Shown in pieces: positions 5,586 to 5,878 of a stretch of 5,878 nucleotides of DNA (positions within the stretch are counted from its first letter, which is position 1; every line of letters starts with the position of its first letter). The position numbers were made by a program, and so were the translations under genes. Location: positions 1-5,878 of the forward strand of contig JAMDCG010000103.1 in assembly GCA_023489425.1 (NCBI GenBank), read 5' to 3'. The notes below the pieces were generated by a model. The model was not told where the DNA came from. It did not search any database and saw only the letters and a list, made by a program, of their open reading frames with translations. Origin of the DNA: Thermoplasmatota archaeon (GTDB lineage Archaea; Thermoplasmatota; Thermoplasmata; Thermoplasmatales; Thermoplasmataceae).

Positions 5586-5878
5586 ATGAAAACCAAGGCG
5601 AACAGATCTTATATTTACAGGAAGATCAGGGATTATACAGTTTCATCAGATGATATCATAAAGACAACTGCGAATCTATCAGTAACAGATGGACTTTTCT
5701 GGTCCATATATTCAAGCCTTACAACACCCTTTGTAATACCTCTTTCCATATTTCTACTGGGACAGAGTGCTCCTGTTGGTTACATTACAGGTTTCCCAGT
5801 CCTTGTAGTACCTCTTGCACAGTATCTTTCCAGATATTTTTCCAGGAAGGTGAAGGATTTGAAGAAACTTACTGTTTA
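5586..5878 (+). CDS. Probable major facilitator superfamily transporter, N-terminal fragment (3' end outside window)
   Basis: The frame codes for 97 residues and runs open to the window end. The first 33 residues are polar and basic (MKTKANRSYIYRKIRDY), suggesting a cytoplasmic tail. Two hydrophobic segments follow (about 36-58 and 64-82), joined by the short turn LGQSAPVG. The pattern DGLFWSIYSSLTTPFVIPL, then LGQS-PVGYITGFPVLVVPLAQYLS, resembles the start of MFS permeases that begin with a short tail, a first helix, an LGAS-like turn and a second helix. After it comes a basic loop (SRYFSRKVKDLKK) in the place of MFS motif A, but without the classic G-x-x-x-D. An in-frame TGA at 5556 closes the frame upstream. 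The gene is divergent from the sugar importer, so shared control and a sugar-related role are possible. Family assignment is moderate because most of the protein is missing. Confidence 0.6.
   Translation, partial: MKTKANRSYIYRKIRDYTVSSDDIIKTTANLSVTDGLFWSIYSSLTTPFVIPLSIFLLGQSAPVGYITGFPVLVVPLAQYLSRYFSRKVKDLKKLTV

Noticed and set aside
1..5878. CRISPR array, tRNA or rRNA gene, insertion sequence, or toxin-antitoxin pair
   Set aside because: No regularly spaced repeats, RNA-gene signatures, transposase motifs or small paired genes were seen; the window is filled by metabolic and transport genes.

Overview
The window looks like part of an archaeal genome, most probably an acidophilic Thermoplasmata relative. 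The grounds are AT-rich DNA with AGA/AGG and ATA codons, TATA-type promoter boxes with no bacterial -35/-10 pairs, Shine-Dalgarno sites of the GAGGTGA type, and a solute-binding protein held by a transmembrane segment at each end instead of by a lipid. The binding protein has no cysteine and carries many N-glycosylation sequons, which suits an archaeal cell surface. The genus is not decided by the sequence.

Layout from left to right. Bases 1-776 (+) hold the C-terminal part of a GH13 cyclomaltodextrinase/neopullulanase-type enzyme whose N-terminus lies outside the window. It converges, across about 50 bp, on a leftward carbohydrate ABC importer. In transcription order the importer is: solute-binding protein (5407 to 3911), MalF-like permease (3873 to 2968), MalG-like permease (2958 to 2041), then, after a 91-bp gap with its own promoter signals, the MalK/UgpC-type ATPase (1949 to 828). 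A 178-bp divergent intergenic region separates the binding protein from the start of a rightward, probable major-facilitator transporter cut off by the window end (5586 onward).

Together the genes suggest a maltodextrin-like (or trehalose-like) uptake and degradation locus. The anchored binding protein captures sugar outside, the two permeases form the channel, the ATPase drives import, and the cytoplasmic GH13 enzyme hydrolyses imported oligosaccharide. Substrate is inferred from family and context.

The most informative non-coding signal is a 15-bp imperfect palindrome, ACTATTTTAAGTAGT. It occurs identically upstream of the binding-protein gene (5464-5478) and the ATPase gene (2002-2016), 56 and 52 bp from the respective start codons. 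It is a strong candidate operator tying the two transcription units together. The ATPase promoter also carries a separate 20-bp near-perfect inverted repeat. No regulator gene is visible. I see no wholly new system: the genes are recognisable, and the novelty, if any, lies in the regulation.
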